From Chloroflexota bacterium (GTDB lineage Bacteria > Chloroflexota > Chloroflexia > Chloroflexales > Roseiflexaceae): a stretch of DNA of 64,000 nt. Below the pieces are notes generated by a model, which was not told the origin of the DNA, searched no databases, and saw only the letters and a program-made list of their open reading frames with translations. Made by a program: the position numbers and the translations under genes. Where the stretch lies: positions 1 through 64,000 of the forward strand of contig JACAEQ010000052.1 in NCBI GenBank assembly GCA_013388755.1, in the 5' to 3' direction. Shown here one piece after another: positions 43,953 through 52,379 of this stretch (positions within the stretch are counted from its first letter, which is position 1; every line of letters starts with the position of its first letter).

Positions 43953-44175
43953 ACCATCAGCCCGAGCCACGCCGTGCATGTCGCCCGTCGTACCCCATCG
44001 CAGCGTGCCGCCTGCAGTGATACCAGCGGCATTGCCCGGTACGCATCACCCGTTGCAGGGGTGTCGTGCTGGCCAGGGTCATCCAGACACAGTATGGTAC
44101 AATGATCAAACGTTGCATGGCCGGAATGGCTATGCCGGGTGCCTATCCGAATAACGCTACACCCTGTGTCATTGC

Positions 44176-45045
44176 ATGGAAGGGTCTGGATTGCAGATCG
44201 GGCACGTCGCATTTTCGGATATCTACCAGTCGTATGCGCCATTTTACGACGGGAGCGGGCAGATCCGGTTTGCGGTTCTGATCGGGCAGTACATCCTTGG
44301 CGACATCCTCACGCGCCATCCGGTTGCGGGGAGGCGCGCGCTCGATCTGGCATGTGGTACCGGAACGCTGGCGACCGTGCTCGCCGATACTGGATGGGAC
44401 GTTACGGGGGTTGACCGCTCGCCGGCAATGCTGGCGCATGCGCGCGCGCGCGCAGCGGCATCCGGTGCGGCTGCGCGTCTGCGGTTCATCGAGGCGGATA
44501 TGCGCCATCTGTGGCGCGATGTCGCTCGCGCGCGATCGGAACCCGATGATCTCAGCGTGTTGCCGCGCGGCGCGTTCCACCTGGTAACGTGCACGTACGA
44601 TAGCCTCAATTATATGCTGACCGAAGACGATCTGGCAGCCTGTTTCATCACGGCGGCAGAGGCGCTGCTCCCCGGTGGTCTGTTCGTATTCGACATGAAC
44701 ACGCGCCACTTCCTTGAACATGACTGGGGCGAGATTGAGATCATTGAACGCCGCGGCTTTATCCAGTTGAATCGCAGCCGATTCGATCCGGCAACTGCAT
44801 GTTCCACCATGCAGTTGACTGGCTTTGTCGGTAGCGATGAGACTGGCTATCAGCGTTTTGATGAACTGCATATTGAACGCGCCTATCCACCTGACGTCGT
44901 CGTTGCGTTGCTTGCCGGCGCAGGGCTGGCCGTTGAAGCGGCGTACGACTGTTTCACCACCATGCCGGTTGGTGAACGGACACAACGCATTGCATGGGTG
45001 GCACGGAAGGGTGGTGGGCCTGGCAGTGATGGCATCGCAAGTTGA
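44176..45045 (+). CDS. Class I SAM-dependent methyltransferase
   Basis: 289 residues. Motif I ALDLACGTGTLATVLAD (about residues 56-72), GWDVTGVDRSPAMLAHARAR (motif II), RLRFIEADMRHL, then FHLVTCTYDSLNYML and GGLFVFDMNT. This is the Methyltransf_25/11 type, acting on small molecules; residues 1-40 contain YQSYAPFYDG, a common N-terminal signature of the group. No clear Shine-Dalgarno precedes the ATG and the true start could be a few codons in. Stands alone; followed by two repeat elements. Substrate unknown. Confidence 0.75.
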   Translation: MEGSGLQIGHVAFSDIYQSYAPFYDGSGQIRFAVLIGQYILGDILTRHPVAGRRALDLACGTGTLATVLADTGWDVTGVDRSPAMLAHARARAAASGAAARLRFIEADMRHLWRDVARARSEPDDLSVLPRGAFHLVTCTYDSLNYMLTEDDLAACFITAAEALLPGGLFVFDMNTRHFLEHDWGEIEIIERRGFIQLNRSRFDPATACSTMQLTGFVGSDETGYQRFDELHIERAYPPDVVVALLAGAGLAVEAAYDCFTTMPVGERTQRIAWVARKGGGPGSDGIAS

Positions 45046-45091
45046 TGTCGCGCTGCTACCGAACAGGTCGTCTGGAACTGCACGAGAGTGC

Positions 45092-45155
45092 CGGTAGAGT
45101 ATTCCATGTTCAGGTGTTTCGGGCCGCCGGCCCATAGGGATTCTATACTCTACCG
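45092..45155. repeat. Small inverted-repeat element or bidirectional terminator
   Basis: Perfect 11-bp arms CGGTAGAGTAT (45092-45102) and ATACTCTACCG (45145-45155) flank an inner GGGCC/GGCCC hairpin. It sits 47 bases after the methyltransferase stop and 5 bases before repeat family 2. Confidence 0.6.
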
Positions 45156-45159
45156 ATGT

Positions 45160-45296
45160 TCTAGAGACAATACCTTGCAAATAAGGCGCGATACACCCCC
45201 AACTTCCCCCGCTGGGGGAGAAGCCGGTCTCCCGCCCTCGGCGGGGGCGGGCTAGAGTGGGGGCGAAGAGCGTATCTGAAAGGTATTGGTTCTAGA
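45160..45296. repeat. MITE-like repeat family 2, copy 1
   Basis: 137 bp. The ends TCTAGA..CAATACCTT.CA.ATA and their inverted counterpart at 45271-45296 form terminal inverted repeats; the middle is a C/G-rich hairpin region (CCCCGCTGGGGG and CCGCCCTCGGCGGGGGCGG). Other copies are at 58011-58136 and 61556-61711. Confidence 0.85.
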
Positions 45297-45328
45297 GATT
45301 GTCGCGCCGCACTGCAGGAGGGATGCCG

Positions 45329-46294
45329 GTGAAGAAGGTGGTAGTCATCACGGCCGGTGGTAGCATTGTGATCAAGCGCGGCCCGACGATCGGCGGTGGC
45401 GTGTTGCCGGTGAAAGGCGAGGACCTGATCGCTCAGTTGATGCATGGCGGCGTTGAACTTGAGTTCAGCGAGTTCAGCAACGTGCCTGGCAGTCACTTTA
45501 TGCCTGCACAGGGGCTCCAACTGGCGCGACAGATCGAGATGATTCTGGCAGAGGACGCAATTGCCGGTGTGGTCGTCACCCACGGCTCCGACACCCTCGA
45601 AGAGACCGCCTACCTGCTCGACCTGACGATCACAGCCGAGAAGCCGGTCGTCGTGACCGGGGCAACACGCTCGCCAGCCTCGCCCGGGTACGATGGTCTC
45701 ATCAACCTTGCCGGCGCGATCCGTGTCGCGGCATCGGTTGAAACGCGCGGCCTGGGAACGCTCGTCGTCTTTGGTGGACAGATCTTTGCCGCTGCCGAAG
45801 TGCAGAAAGTACACAGCCAGTCTGTCGAGGCCTTTGCCGCACCCTCGGCAGGCCCACTTGGCTGGATCGAGGCAGAGCGCGTCTGGCTGCGCCATCGGCC
45901 GGTGCAACGATTGTACATTGCATGCACGCATCTTGAAGAACGCGTGGACCTGATCGCGCTTGGCCAGGGCGGCGATGATCGCCTGCTACGCCACGCCATT
46001 GAGGATGGTGTGGCCGGTATCGTGATAGAAGCGTTCGGCGGGGGACGCGTGCCACCATGGTGGCTGCCGGCCATGCAAGAGGCGATTGCCCAGCGCACCG
46101 TCGTCGTGATTGCCTCGCGGACCGGTAGCGGCGCGCTGTACGACGATTATGGTTATGTGGGTGCCTATCACGACCTGGAACGCCTGGGTGCGCTGTTCGC
46201 CCATCATCTGAGCGGCCCGAAGGCGCGTATCAAACTGATGCTGGCGCTTGGCGCCGTGCGCCGGCCTGAAGATGTCCGGGTATGGTTCCAGTAG
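45329..46294 (+). CDS. L-asparaginase-family amidohydrolase with Thr-to-Ser active site
   Basis: 321 residues. Asparaginase/glutaminase fold: MKKVVVITAGGSIV at the start, VVTHGSDTLEETAYLLDLTI, VVVTGATRSPASPGYDGLINL, and a C-terminal domain with GIVIEAFGGGRVP. In family enzymes two Thr are catalytic (GGT and HGTD). Here both are Ser: S12 in GGSI and S87 in HGSD, with D88 kept. No signal peptide, so a cytosolic type. GTG 45329 is about seven bases after AGGAGG, while ATG 45323 touches it; GTG was chosen. It may hydrolyse asparagine weakly or act on another amide such as Gln or a peptide. Confidence 0.82.
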   Translation: MKKVVVITAGGSIVIKRGPTIGGGVLPVKGEDLIAQLMHGGVELEFSEFSNVPGSHFMPAQGLQLARQIEMILAEDAIAGVVVTHGSDTLEETAYLLDLTITAEKPVVVTGATRSPASPGYDGLINLAGAIRVAASVETRGLGTLVVFGGQIFAAAEVQKVHSQSVEAFAAPSAGPLGWIEAERVWLRHRPVQRLYIACTHLEERVDLIALGQGGDDRLLRHAIEDGVAGIVIEAFGGGRVPPWWLPAMQEAIAQRTVVVIASRTGSGALYDDYGYVGAYHDLERLGALFAHHLSGPKARIKLMLALGAVRRPEDVRVWFQ

Positions 46295-46425
46295 TGCCGG
46301 TATTCATACGAGTTATACCAGGTAGCGGTCGATCGCACCGGATGACAGCACCCTGAGGAGCCATGCAGTGGCGTAGCGAAGGGGGCATGCCGTCGCTCCT
46401 GAGAGGTGTATGTCTGAGTGCTTGG

Positions 46426-46580
46426 AGCCTATCCGAAAACCAGATGGTCACTGTCATGGCGAGCGCGAGCGAAGCAATCTCCTCTCGCGCCGGTCGATTG
46501 CGTCAGCCACGCTGCGCTCGCTGCAGGCTGTCGCTGGCGCTCCTCGCAATGACCGCATGCCCATGGGTTTTCGGATAGGT
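46426..46580. repeat. MITE-like repeat family 1, full copy
   Basis: About 155 bp with inverted ends AGCCTATCCGAAAAC (46426) and GTTTTCGGATAGG (to 46579). The core ATGGCGAGCG...GCAATCTCCTCTCGCGCCGG...CGCAATGAC is shared with the 31171 and 61424 copies. It occupies most of the gap between the asparaginase and coaX. Confidence 0.9.
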
Positions 46581-46609
46581 ACTTATCCGCAAAGTGGTAC
46601 GATACTGTT

Positions 46610-47377
46610 ATGCTGCTCACGATTGACATCGGTAATACCAATATCAAAATCGGCGTCTACCAGGATGCGCGCCTGACGGCACACTGGCGGGTGACGACCG
46701 AACGCCACCGCCTGGCCGACGAGTACCTGGTGCTGTTGCATAATCTGTTTGATCTCAATGGCATCCATCCGCAGCGAATCAAGGGGTGCGCGGTTTCATG
46801 CGTGGTGCCGCCGCTGACCGGCGAATTTCGCACGCTGTGCCGCGAGTATTTTAAGGTCGAGCCGTTGATGGTGACCGCGGCAACACCGACCGGGTTACAG
46901 CTCAAGGTTGATACGCCTGCCGAACTGGGCGCCGATCGTATTGCCAATTCGCTGGCCGCCTTCCGCCTGTATGGCGGACCGGTCATTGTCCTGGCATTCG
47001 GTACCGCAACGACATTCGATGTCGTTACGGCCGATGGGTCGTATATCGGCGGCGCGATTGCTCCCGGGATCGGCATCTCAGCCGACGCACTGTTCCGTCT
47101 CGCGGCGAAGTTGTACCAGGTTGAACTGGTACGCCCGCCGCGGGTGATCGGAACCAATACGATCCACCATATGCAGGCCGGGGTCATTCTCGGGTACGCC
47201 GGGCTGGTCGAAGGGCTGGTACGCCGGATGCAGGCGGAACTCGGTACGTATTGCCCCGTCGTTGCCACCGGTGGCCAGGCGGAGCTGATTGCCGCAGAAA
47301 CTGAAGCCATTACCGCCGTTGAACCGTATCTCACTCTTGAAGGGCTACGGCTGATCTATGAGTTGAATCGTCCATGA
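46610..47377 (+). CDS. coaX: Type III pantothenate kinase
   Basis: 255 residues, the normal length. It phosphorylates pantothenate, the first step of CoA synthesis, and unlike type I is not feedback-inhibited by CoA. Visible motifs: TIDIGNTNIKIGVY (phosphate loop), GCAVSCVVPPLT, the GADRIAN motif with the catalytic-base Asp, GTATTFDVV, GGAIAPGIGISADAL and TGGQAELI. Odd point: the usual DFGTATT motif reads AFGTATT (Ala129), losing a near-invariant Asp. The stop overlaps menG as ATGA. A type I kinase is encoded in the same window (53373-54344). Confidence 0.92.
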   Translation: MLLTIDIGNTNIKIGVYQDARLTAHWRVTTERHRLADEYLVLLHNLFDLNGIHPQRIKGCAVSCVVPPLTGEFRTLCREYFKVEPLMVTAATPTGLQLKVDTPAELGADRIANSLAAFRLYGGPVIVLAFGTATTFDVVTADGSYIGGAIAPGIGISADALFRLAAKLYQVELVRPPRVIGTNTIHHMQAGVILGYAGLVEGLVRRMQAELGTYCPVVATGGQAELIAAETEAITAVEPYLTLEGLRLIYELNRP

Positions 47378-48090
47378 GTACCAACGTCCTGCCACAACCG
47401 GAACAGAAAGCTGTCTATGTCGAGCGCATGTTCAGCCGGATAGCACCTGGCTATGACCAGATGAACGGCATCATGACGCTGGGCCTTGATCGTGGCTGGC
47501 GCGCCGCGACGGTCGAACTGGCCGCGCCGCCTGGCAACGGGCGGGCACTCGATATTGGCACCGGTACCGGCGATTTCCTGGCCGAACTGGTGCCCTGGGT
47601 GCCCGATGGCCTGGCGGTCGGGGTTGATTTTACCGTGCCGATGATGCGCGCCGGCCAGGCGAAGATCGCCGGTTCGCGAGCGTCTTTCGTTGCGGGCGAT
47701 GCCCTGGCGCTACCGTTTGCCGATGGGAGTTTCGATGCGATAACAACCGGGTTTACACTGCGGAACGTGACCGATATTGCGGCTGCCTTTCGTGAGATGT
47801 GGCGCGTTGCCTGCGTGGGCGCGACCCTGGCATGCCTCGAAGTTGCGCGCCCACGCCACCCTCTGCTGCGTGCCGGGCACTGGCTCTATTTTCAGCGCGT
47901 GGTGCCGTTGCTGGCGCGGCTCCTGGGCGCCGATACCGAAGCGTATGTCTACCTGCCGCAGTCGGCGCGGGTGTTTCCGCCGCCTGATGAACTGGCACAG
48001 ATCATGCGTCGCGCGGGATGGAGCGACGTCAGTTACCGCCTGGTGGGCTTTGGTGCGGCGGCGATCCATACCGCCATCAAGCGCGAATGA
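47374..48090 (+). CDS. menG: Demethylmenaquinone methyltransferase (MenG/UbiE)
   Basis: 238 residues. It carries out the final C-methylation of menaquinone using SAM. Signatures: YVERMFSRIAPGYDQMNGIMTLGLDRGWR near the N-terminus (the UbiE family start), ALDIGTGTGDFLAEL (motif I), ADGSFDAITTGFTLRNVTD (motif with the conserved FGLRN-like stretch) and AYVYLPQSARVFPPPDEL near the end. Because respiration in Chloroflexota relies on menaquinone, MenG is preferred to UbiE. Overlaps coaX by four bases and is co-transcribed. Confidence 0.92.
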   Translation: MSTNVLPQPEQKAVYVERMFSRIAPGYDQMNGIMTLGLDRGWRAATVELAAPPGNGRALDIGTGTGDFLAELVPWVPDGLAVGVDFTVPMMRAGQAKIAGSRASFVAGDALALPFADGSFDAITTGFTLRNVTDIAAAFREMWRVACVGATLACLEVARPRHPLLRAGHWLYFQRVVPLLARLLGADTEAYVYLPQSARVFPPPDELAQIMRRAGWSDVSYRLVGFGAAAIHTAIKRE

Positions 48091-48194
48091 CGCCGGCACG
48101 ATTCGGGTGCGGCATACGCATGCATCCCCGGAATGGCCACAAACGTCGTATCACGGCGGTGAATTCCGCTCCGCGCCGCGCGTGAGGTAGTACC

Positions 48195-49106
48195 ATGTCT
48201 CGCTATGATGATGACACTGATGATTTCGCCCCTCCCTCCCGGCATCGCGCCGACGAGGGCCGTGAGGAGCTCATGCGCCTGCCGCGCCGTGAGTCACTGA
48301 TGCAGCGGCGTTTGCGCCGGGCGCGTGGCGAAGAGGTGGACGACGCATTCGACGAGGACGACATTTCCTACTCGCCCCATGGCTATGCGCCCCGACGAGC
48401 GACCGGCTATACTGCGCCGGTCATCGGGGGGGGAGGATGCGCCACGACGGCACTCTATGTCGCAGTGGGCGCGCTCAGTATCGTGTTGCTGGCGCTGCTG
48501 TTCGGCCGGCAGATAATGGCGGCGCTTACGCCCGGCGTGCCGCAGCAGGTGCTCCAGGTTATTGCAACCCCAACGCCGACGGTGCGCGATCGGGGCGGGG
48601 CGATTCTGCAGATGAAAAGCCTCAACCGCCTCGAAACCCAGCGCTTCGCGATTGAGCGAGTGGTCGAAGCCTCGACTACCCGTGGTGACCCGCTCGATCT
48701 GTTGCTCGGCGAACGTTTGCTGCTGATCGCCAGTGGCGATGTGGTCGCCGGCGTTGACTTGAGCAAACTGCAGGCGAGTGATGTCACCATCTCGCCCGAC
48801 GGCAACGGTGTGACGGTGACCTTGCCGGCATCAGAAATCTTCAGCGCGCGGCTGAACAATGACCGCACGAAAGTCTACGATCGTGACGTGCGCGTGGTGA
48901 CGCAGTTGTTTGGCGGGCAGAATCCGGATCTGGAGACGGAAGCTCGCCGCGAAGCAGAACGCCAGATCCTCGTGGCTGCCTGCGAGAATGGCATCATGCA
49001 GCGTGCCGCCGATGATGCCCGGCGCTCCATGGAGCAGTTTCTCAGACTGCTGGAGTTCGACTCGATAACGGTTGTGGCGACGCCTGGCCCCTGCACGGCG
49101 CCGTAG
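48195..49106 (+). CDS. DUF4230-family membrane-anchored protein
   Basis: 303 residues. A charged cytoplasmic N-terminus (about 75 residues rich in Asp/Arg) is followed by one membrane helix (about residues 93-113) and a DUF4230 domain: LNRLETQRFAIERVVEA, GERLLLIASGDVVAGVDLSKL, VTLPASEIFSARLNNDRTKVYDRD. This family has no established function; members are single-pass proteins facing outward. AGGT precedes the ATG. Lies between menG and era. Confidence 0.82.
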   Translation: MSRYDDDTDDFAPPSRHRADEGREELMRLPRRESLMQRRLRRARGEEVDDAFDEDDISYSPHGYAPRRATGYTAPVIGGGGCATTALYVAVGALSIVLLALLFGRQIMAALTPGVPQQVLQVIATPTPTVRDRGGAILQMKSLNRLETQRFAIERVVEASTTRGDPLDLLLGERLLLIASGDVVAGVDLSKLQASDVTISPDGNGVTVTLPASEIFSARLNNDRTKVYDRDVRVVTQLFGGQNPDLETEARREAERQILVAACENGIMQRAADDARRSMEQFLRLLEFDSITVVATPGPCTAP

Positions 49107-49147
49107 GGATCAATCCGCGCAGGGCTTACCAGGCGACGACAGGAAGC

Positions 49148-50527
49148 ATGATTTCACTTTCCTATGACCCGGATGCCGGTTCACTCTACTGGTACTTCAC
49201 GGAGATCACCGAAGGCAGTACCGCGCTCGAAGGCGAGTGTGATGCGACCCTGCTGCTCGATGAGCACGGCCAGATCATTGGTGCTGAACTGACACTTGAT
49301 GAAAGTGTTGCCGCCGATGACCTGGCACTGGCGCTGGCGCATCCACAGGTGACCTACGATGCTGCTGCATATACGCTTGCCGTCAGGCTGATTGCGGAAG
49401 AGCCCGCGATGGTGCAACCGCTCTCTGAGCCGGCCGTACTCGACTTCGACGGCGCTGAACGCCTGCAGGGGTTTGAACTCCAGCCGGCGGCGGCGTTTGA
49501 TCTTGCTCATCGCCTTGACCATCTTGCCCCCTTTCTGATCGGCCTCGAAGACGAGACGGTTGTGGAGGAGACGAGCGGGACGGGTATGCCCGGCAGTGCG
49601 CCCGGCGCCGGCGTTCACGAGGCTTCCCCTGCCCCTCACGTTTCCGACCCGCACCGTGCCGGGTTCGTCGCACTGATCGGGCGGCCGAATGTCGGCAAGT
49701 CCACCCTTCTCAACGTCCTCCTCGGTCAGAAAGTGGCAATCGTCTCACCCAGGCCGCAGACGACGCGCACCGCCATCCGTGGCATTCTTCATCGCCCTGA
49801 TGCCCAGGTAGTGTTTGTGGACACGCCCGGCATCCATGAACCGCGCACGCGCCTCGGCGCCTACATGGTCGAACAGGCGCGCCGGGCCATCCCTGATGCG
49901 GATGTCGTCTGTATGGTGGTGGACATTTCGGAAGCACCACGCCGGCTTGATGAGCGGATCGCGGCGCTGGTGCGTCGCGCACGCGCGCGGCGCATCCTTG
50001 TGCTCAACAAGATCGATCTACCGGTTGCGGCGGGAACTGATCATGTGCGCGCCTACCGTGCCCTCGCCCCATGGGACATGGAAGTGGCCGTCTCTGCCTT
50101 GCACCATCAGGGTATGGAAGCGTTGATCGACGAGATTGTTCGGCTTCTGCCCGCGGGGCCGCCACTCTACCCGGCAAATCAGGTCACCGACCAGAGCGAA
50201 CGCGAACACGTCGCTGAACTGGTGCGCGAGCAGGTGTTGCGTTTCACGCAACAGGAAGTTCCACACGGTGTGGCTGTCGAAGTCGAGGAATGGGAAGAAA
50301 AAGAGAAAACCACCTATATCCGGCTGACGATTCTTGTAGAGCGCGAGTCGCAAAAAGCGATCTTGATTGGCGCGGGTGGCACCATGCTGAAGAAGATCGG
50401 CAGTGGCGCGCGCCGCAATATTGAGCGGGCGCTTGGCCGGCCGGTATACCTCGATCTCTGGATCAAAACGCGCGATCACTGGCGAGATGACCCGAACGCA
50501 TTGCACTGGTTAGGGTATCGTGATTAG
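49148..50527 (+). CDS. era: GTPase Era with an N-terminal DUF2283-like extension
   Basis: 459 residues; Era is normally about 300. Residues about 168-459 are standard Era: GRPNVGKST (G1), QTTRT (G2), DTPG (G3), NKID (G4), SALH (G5), then a KH RNA-binding domain with GAGGTMLKKIGSGARRNIE. Era binds 16S rRNA and helps 30S maturation. The first about 160 residues hold two DUF2283-like units, ISLSYDPDAGSLYWYF...LLLDEHGQIIGAEL and VTYDAAAYTLAVRL...LDFDGAERLQGFEL, followed by a Gly/Pro linker. SD AGGAAG. The extension could be an interaction or regulatory module. The MFS gene follows after 12 bases. Confidence 0.92.
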   Translation: MISLSYDPDAGSLYWYFTEITEGSTALEGECDATLLLDEHGQIIGAELTLDESVAADDLALALAHPQVTYDAAAYTLAVRLIAEEPAMVQPLSEPAVLDFDGAERLQGFELQPAAAFDLAHRLDHLAPFLIGLEDETVVEETSGTGMPGSAPGAGVHEASPAPHVSDPHRAGFVALIGRPNVGKSTLLNVLLGQKVAIVSPRPQTTRTAIRGILHRPDAQVVFVDTPGIHEPRTRLGAYMVEQARRAIPDADVVCMVVDISEAPRRLDERIAALVRRARARRILVLNKIDLPVAAGTDHVRAYRALAPWDMEVAVSALHHQGMEALIDEIVRLLPAGPPLYPANQVTDQSEREHVAELVREQVLRFTQQEVPHGVAVEVEEWEEKEKTTYIRLTILVERESQKAILIGAGGTMLKKIGSGARRNIERALGRPVYLDLWIKTRDHWRDDPNALHWLGYRD

Positions 50528-50539
50528 AAAGAATCAGGA

Positions 50540-51970
50540 ATGGATCGTAAGTGGTGGGCGTTACTGGCCGTTTCGACCGGCGTGTTCATGAGCACCATTG
50601 ATGGCTCGATCGTCAATATCGCGCTCAAAACATTGCAGGACTCATTCGGTGCCGGGTTGCACGAGGTTGAATGGGTCGTGCTCGCATACCTGCTGGGGAT
50701 CACCTGCCTGTTGCCGAGCATGGGGCGCCTGGGCGACATGATCGGCAAGCGGAGCGTCTACCTGGCCGGGTTTGCCGTTTTCACCGTCAGTTCGGCGCTC
50801 TGCGGGCTGGCATGGAACATCAGCGCGCTGATTGCGTTTCGGGTGGTACAGGCGATCGGCGCGGCCATGATCCAGGGGGTCGGCGCGGCGCTGCTGGTGC
50901 AGTCCTTCCCGCCGACCGAACGCGGCCAGGCGCTGGGGTATATCGGCACGGCCGTCGCCGCCGGTATCCTCATCGGTCCGGTGCTTGGCGGTGCGCTGAT
51001 CACCGCAGTTGGCTGGCAGTCCATTTTTTATGTCAACATTCCTATCGGCATCGCGGCGATCGCGCTTTCATTACGCGCGTTGCCGGCCGATCGCACCCGT
51101 ACCACACAGCGGTTTGACCTGGTGGGCGCCGGGCTTCTGGCGCTCGGATTGTTCCTGGTGCTGCTGGCGCTGACCGAAGGGCAGATCTGGGGCTCTGGTG
51201 ACTGGCGTACTCTGGGGGCGCTGGGGGGTGGCCTGGTGTTGCTGGTCGTCTTCGTCCTGTGGGAGCGCCGCGCCGCAGCGCCAATGATCGAACTCGCCCT
51301 GTTTCGCAACGCGCCGTTCAGTTTCAGTCTCGTTGCCGCGTTCCTGATCTTTCTCTCCGGCGCGTTCAACTTTCTGCTGCTGCCATATTATCTGCAGAAG
51401 GCACTGAACTACACACCGCAACTTACCGGCCTGACATTGATCGCATCACCGATCGTGCTGTCGCTGGTGTCGCCGATCAGCGGGCGGTTGTCGGATCGCT
51501 TCGGGGCGCGCGGGTTAGGGATTGCCGGGTTGGCGCTGACGGCCCTCGGCCTGTGGAGCATGGCAACGTTGACGACCACAAGCGCACAACTGGATGTCAT
51601 ACTGCGTCTGATACTGATTGGCGCTGGCTTTGGCCTCTTCCAGTCGCCCAACAACAGCCTCATCATGGGCAGCGTATCGCGCGCGTATCTGGGAATCGCC
51701 GGTAGCCTGCTGGCCGTGATGCGTACCCTCGGCCAGACGACCGGCGTCGCGATTGCTGGCGCTGTGTGGGCGGCGCGCGTGACGGCGGCAGCTGGCCAGA
51801 ATTACGACCCGATCACCGCGGCGCCGCCAGATGCACTGGTCGCCGGGATGCATGATGCCATGCTGCTCGCGGCGCTTCTGGCGGCGCTGGCGATCATTCC
51901 GACACTGGTGCGAGGCCAGCCGTCGGGTGAACAGCAGGTTGAACCGGCGCCTGCTGCCCGGGCGCACTGA
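50540..51970 (+). CDS. MFS drug/proton antiporter, DHA2 (14-TM) type
   Basis: 476 residues, about 14 membrane helices. Opening STGVFMSTIDGSIVNIAL matches motif D1 of the EmrB/QacA family, GRLGDMIGKRSVYLAG is motif A, and GPVLGGALITAVGWQSIFYVNIPIG is motif C. Such proteins export hydrophobic drugs or metabolites in exchange for protons. It is coupled to era by a 12-base gap, probably a read-through arrangement rather than a functional link. The substrate cannot be told. Confidence 0.9.
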   Translation: MDRKWWALLAVSTGVFMSTIDGSIVNIALKTLQDSFGAGLHEVEWVVLAYLLGITCLLPSMGRLGDMIGKRSVYLAGFAVFTVSSALCGLAWNISALIAFRVVQAIGAAMIQGVGAALLVQSFPPTERGQALGYIGTAVAAGILIGPVLGGALITAVGWQSIFYVNIPIGIAAIALSLRALPADRTRTTQRFDLVGAGLLALGLFLVLLALTEGQIWGSGDWRTLGALGGGLVLLVVFVLWERRAAAPMIELALFRNAPFSFSLVAAFLIFLSGAFNFLLLPYYLQKALNYTPQLTGLTLIASPIVLSLVSPISGRLSDRFGARGLGIAGLALTALGLWSMATLTTTSAQLDVILRLILIGAGFGLFQSPNNSLIMGSVSRAYLGIAGSLLAVMRTLGQTTGVAIAGAVWAARVTAAAGQNYDPITAAPPDALVAGMHDAMLLAALLAALAIIPTLVRGQPSGEQQVEPAPAARAH

Positions 51971-52096
51971 TGTGAGGAAGTATCACAGCCGATCAGCGCA
52001 GCCGCAAAAGACATCCCGCGCCATCCGGGCAACGTAGAGATCAATACCATCCACCCACCTGCGGATGTACCGGCGAGTGGTAGGATGTTTCACCTA

Positions 52097-52125
52097 TAGA
52101 CCCTGCTGGTTTGCGCTGCTATACT
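52097..52125 (+). promoter_or_regulatory. Candidate promoter for the 39-residue membrane peptide
   Basis: TAGACC (52097-52102) and TATACT (52120-52125) are separated by 17 bases. They lie 62 bases before the peptide start. The -35 matches four of six consensus positions. Confidence 0.4.
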
Positions 52126-52187
52126 GCCGGTAGTAGAAAGCGGCGCCGCACTGCCGGGCCGAAGCCACGACGAAGGAGAGGAACACG

Positions 52188-52307
52188 ATGACGGCTTTGC
52201 TCATTGCTGCCGCAGTTGCACTAATTGCGCTGGCAGCGCGCCGCGCCGCCTTGCAGCCGCAGATGCGCACGGTTCCGGTGCGCGCGCGCCATCCGCGTCA
52301 CCGGTAA
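52188..52307 (+). CDS. 39-residue single-helix membrane peptide, unknown
   Basis: ATG 52188 follows an excellent AGGAGAGG ribosome site. The product begins MTALLIAAAVALIALAARR, a single membrane helix, and ends in a short Arg/His-rich tail. Its own promoter candidate and a strong terminator directly behind (52326-52369) support real expression. It resembles small stress or accessory membrane peptides in size only; no family is recognised. It is too short to be called by most gene finders. Confidence 0.55.
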   Translation: MTALLIAAAVALIALAARRAALQPQMRTVPVRARHPRHR

Positions 52308-52325
52308 CGGGCCACGCTGAATCAG

Positions 52326-52369
52326 AAGGGCGATGATGCCGTTGCGCATCACCGCCCTTTCTTGTTTTT
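52326..52369 (+). terminator. Rho-independent terminator
   Basis: A 14-bp stem (AAGGGCGATGATGC with GCATCACCGCCCTT, one A-C mismatch) and a 6-base loop are followed by TCTTGTTTTT. It ends the small peptide transcript and separates it from convergent panE. Confidence 0.9.
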
Positions 52370-52379
52370 CGCCGCACCA

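Noticed and set aside
44140-44160. Solo end of repeat family 1
   Set aside because: Only about 11 bases (GCCTATCCGAA) match the end and no core is present; could be chance.
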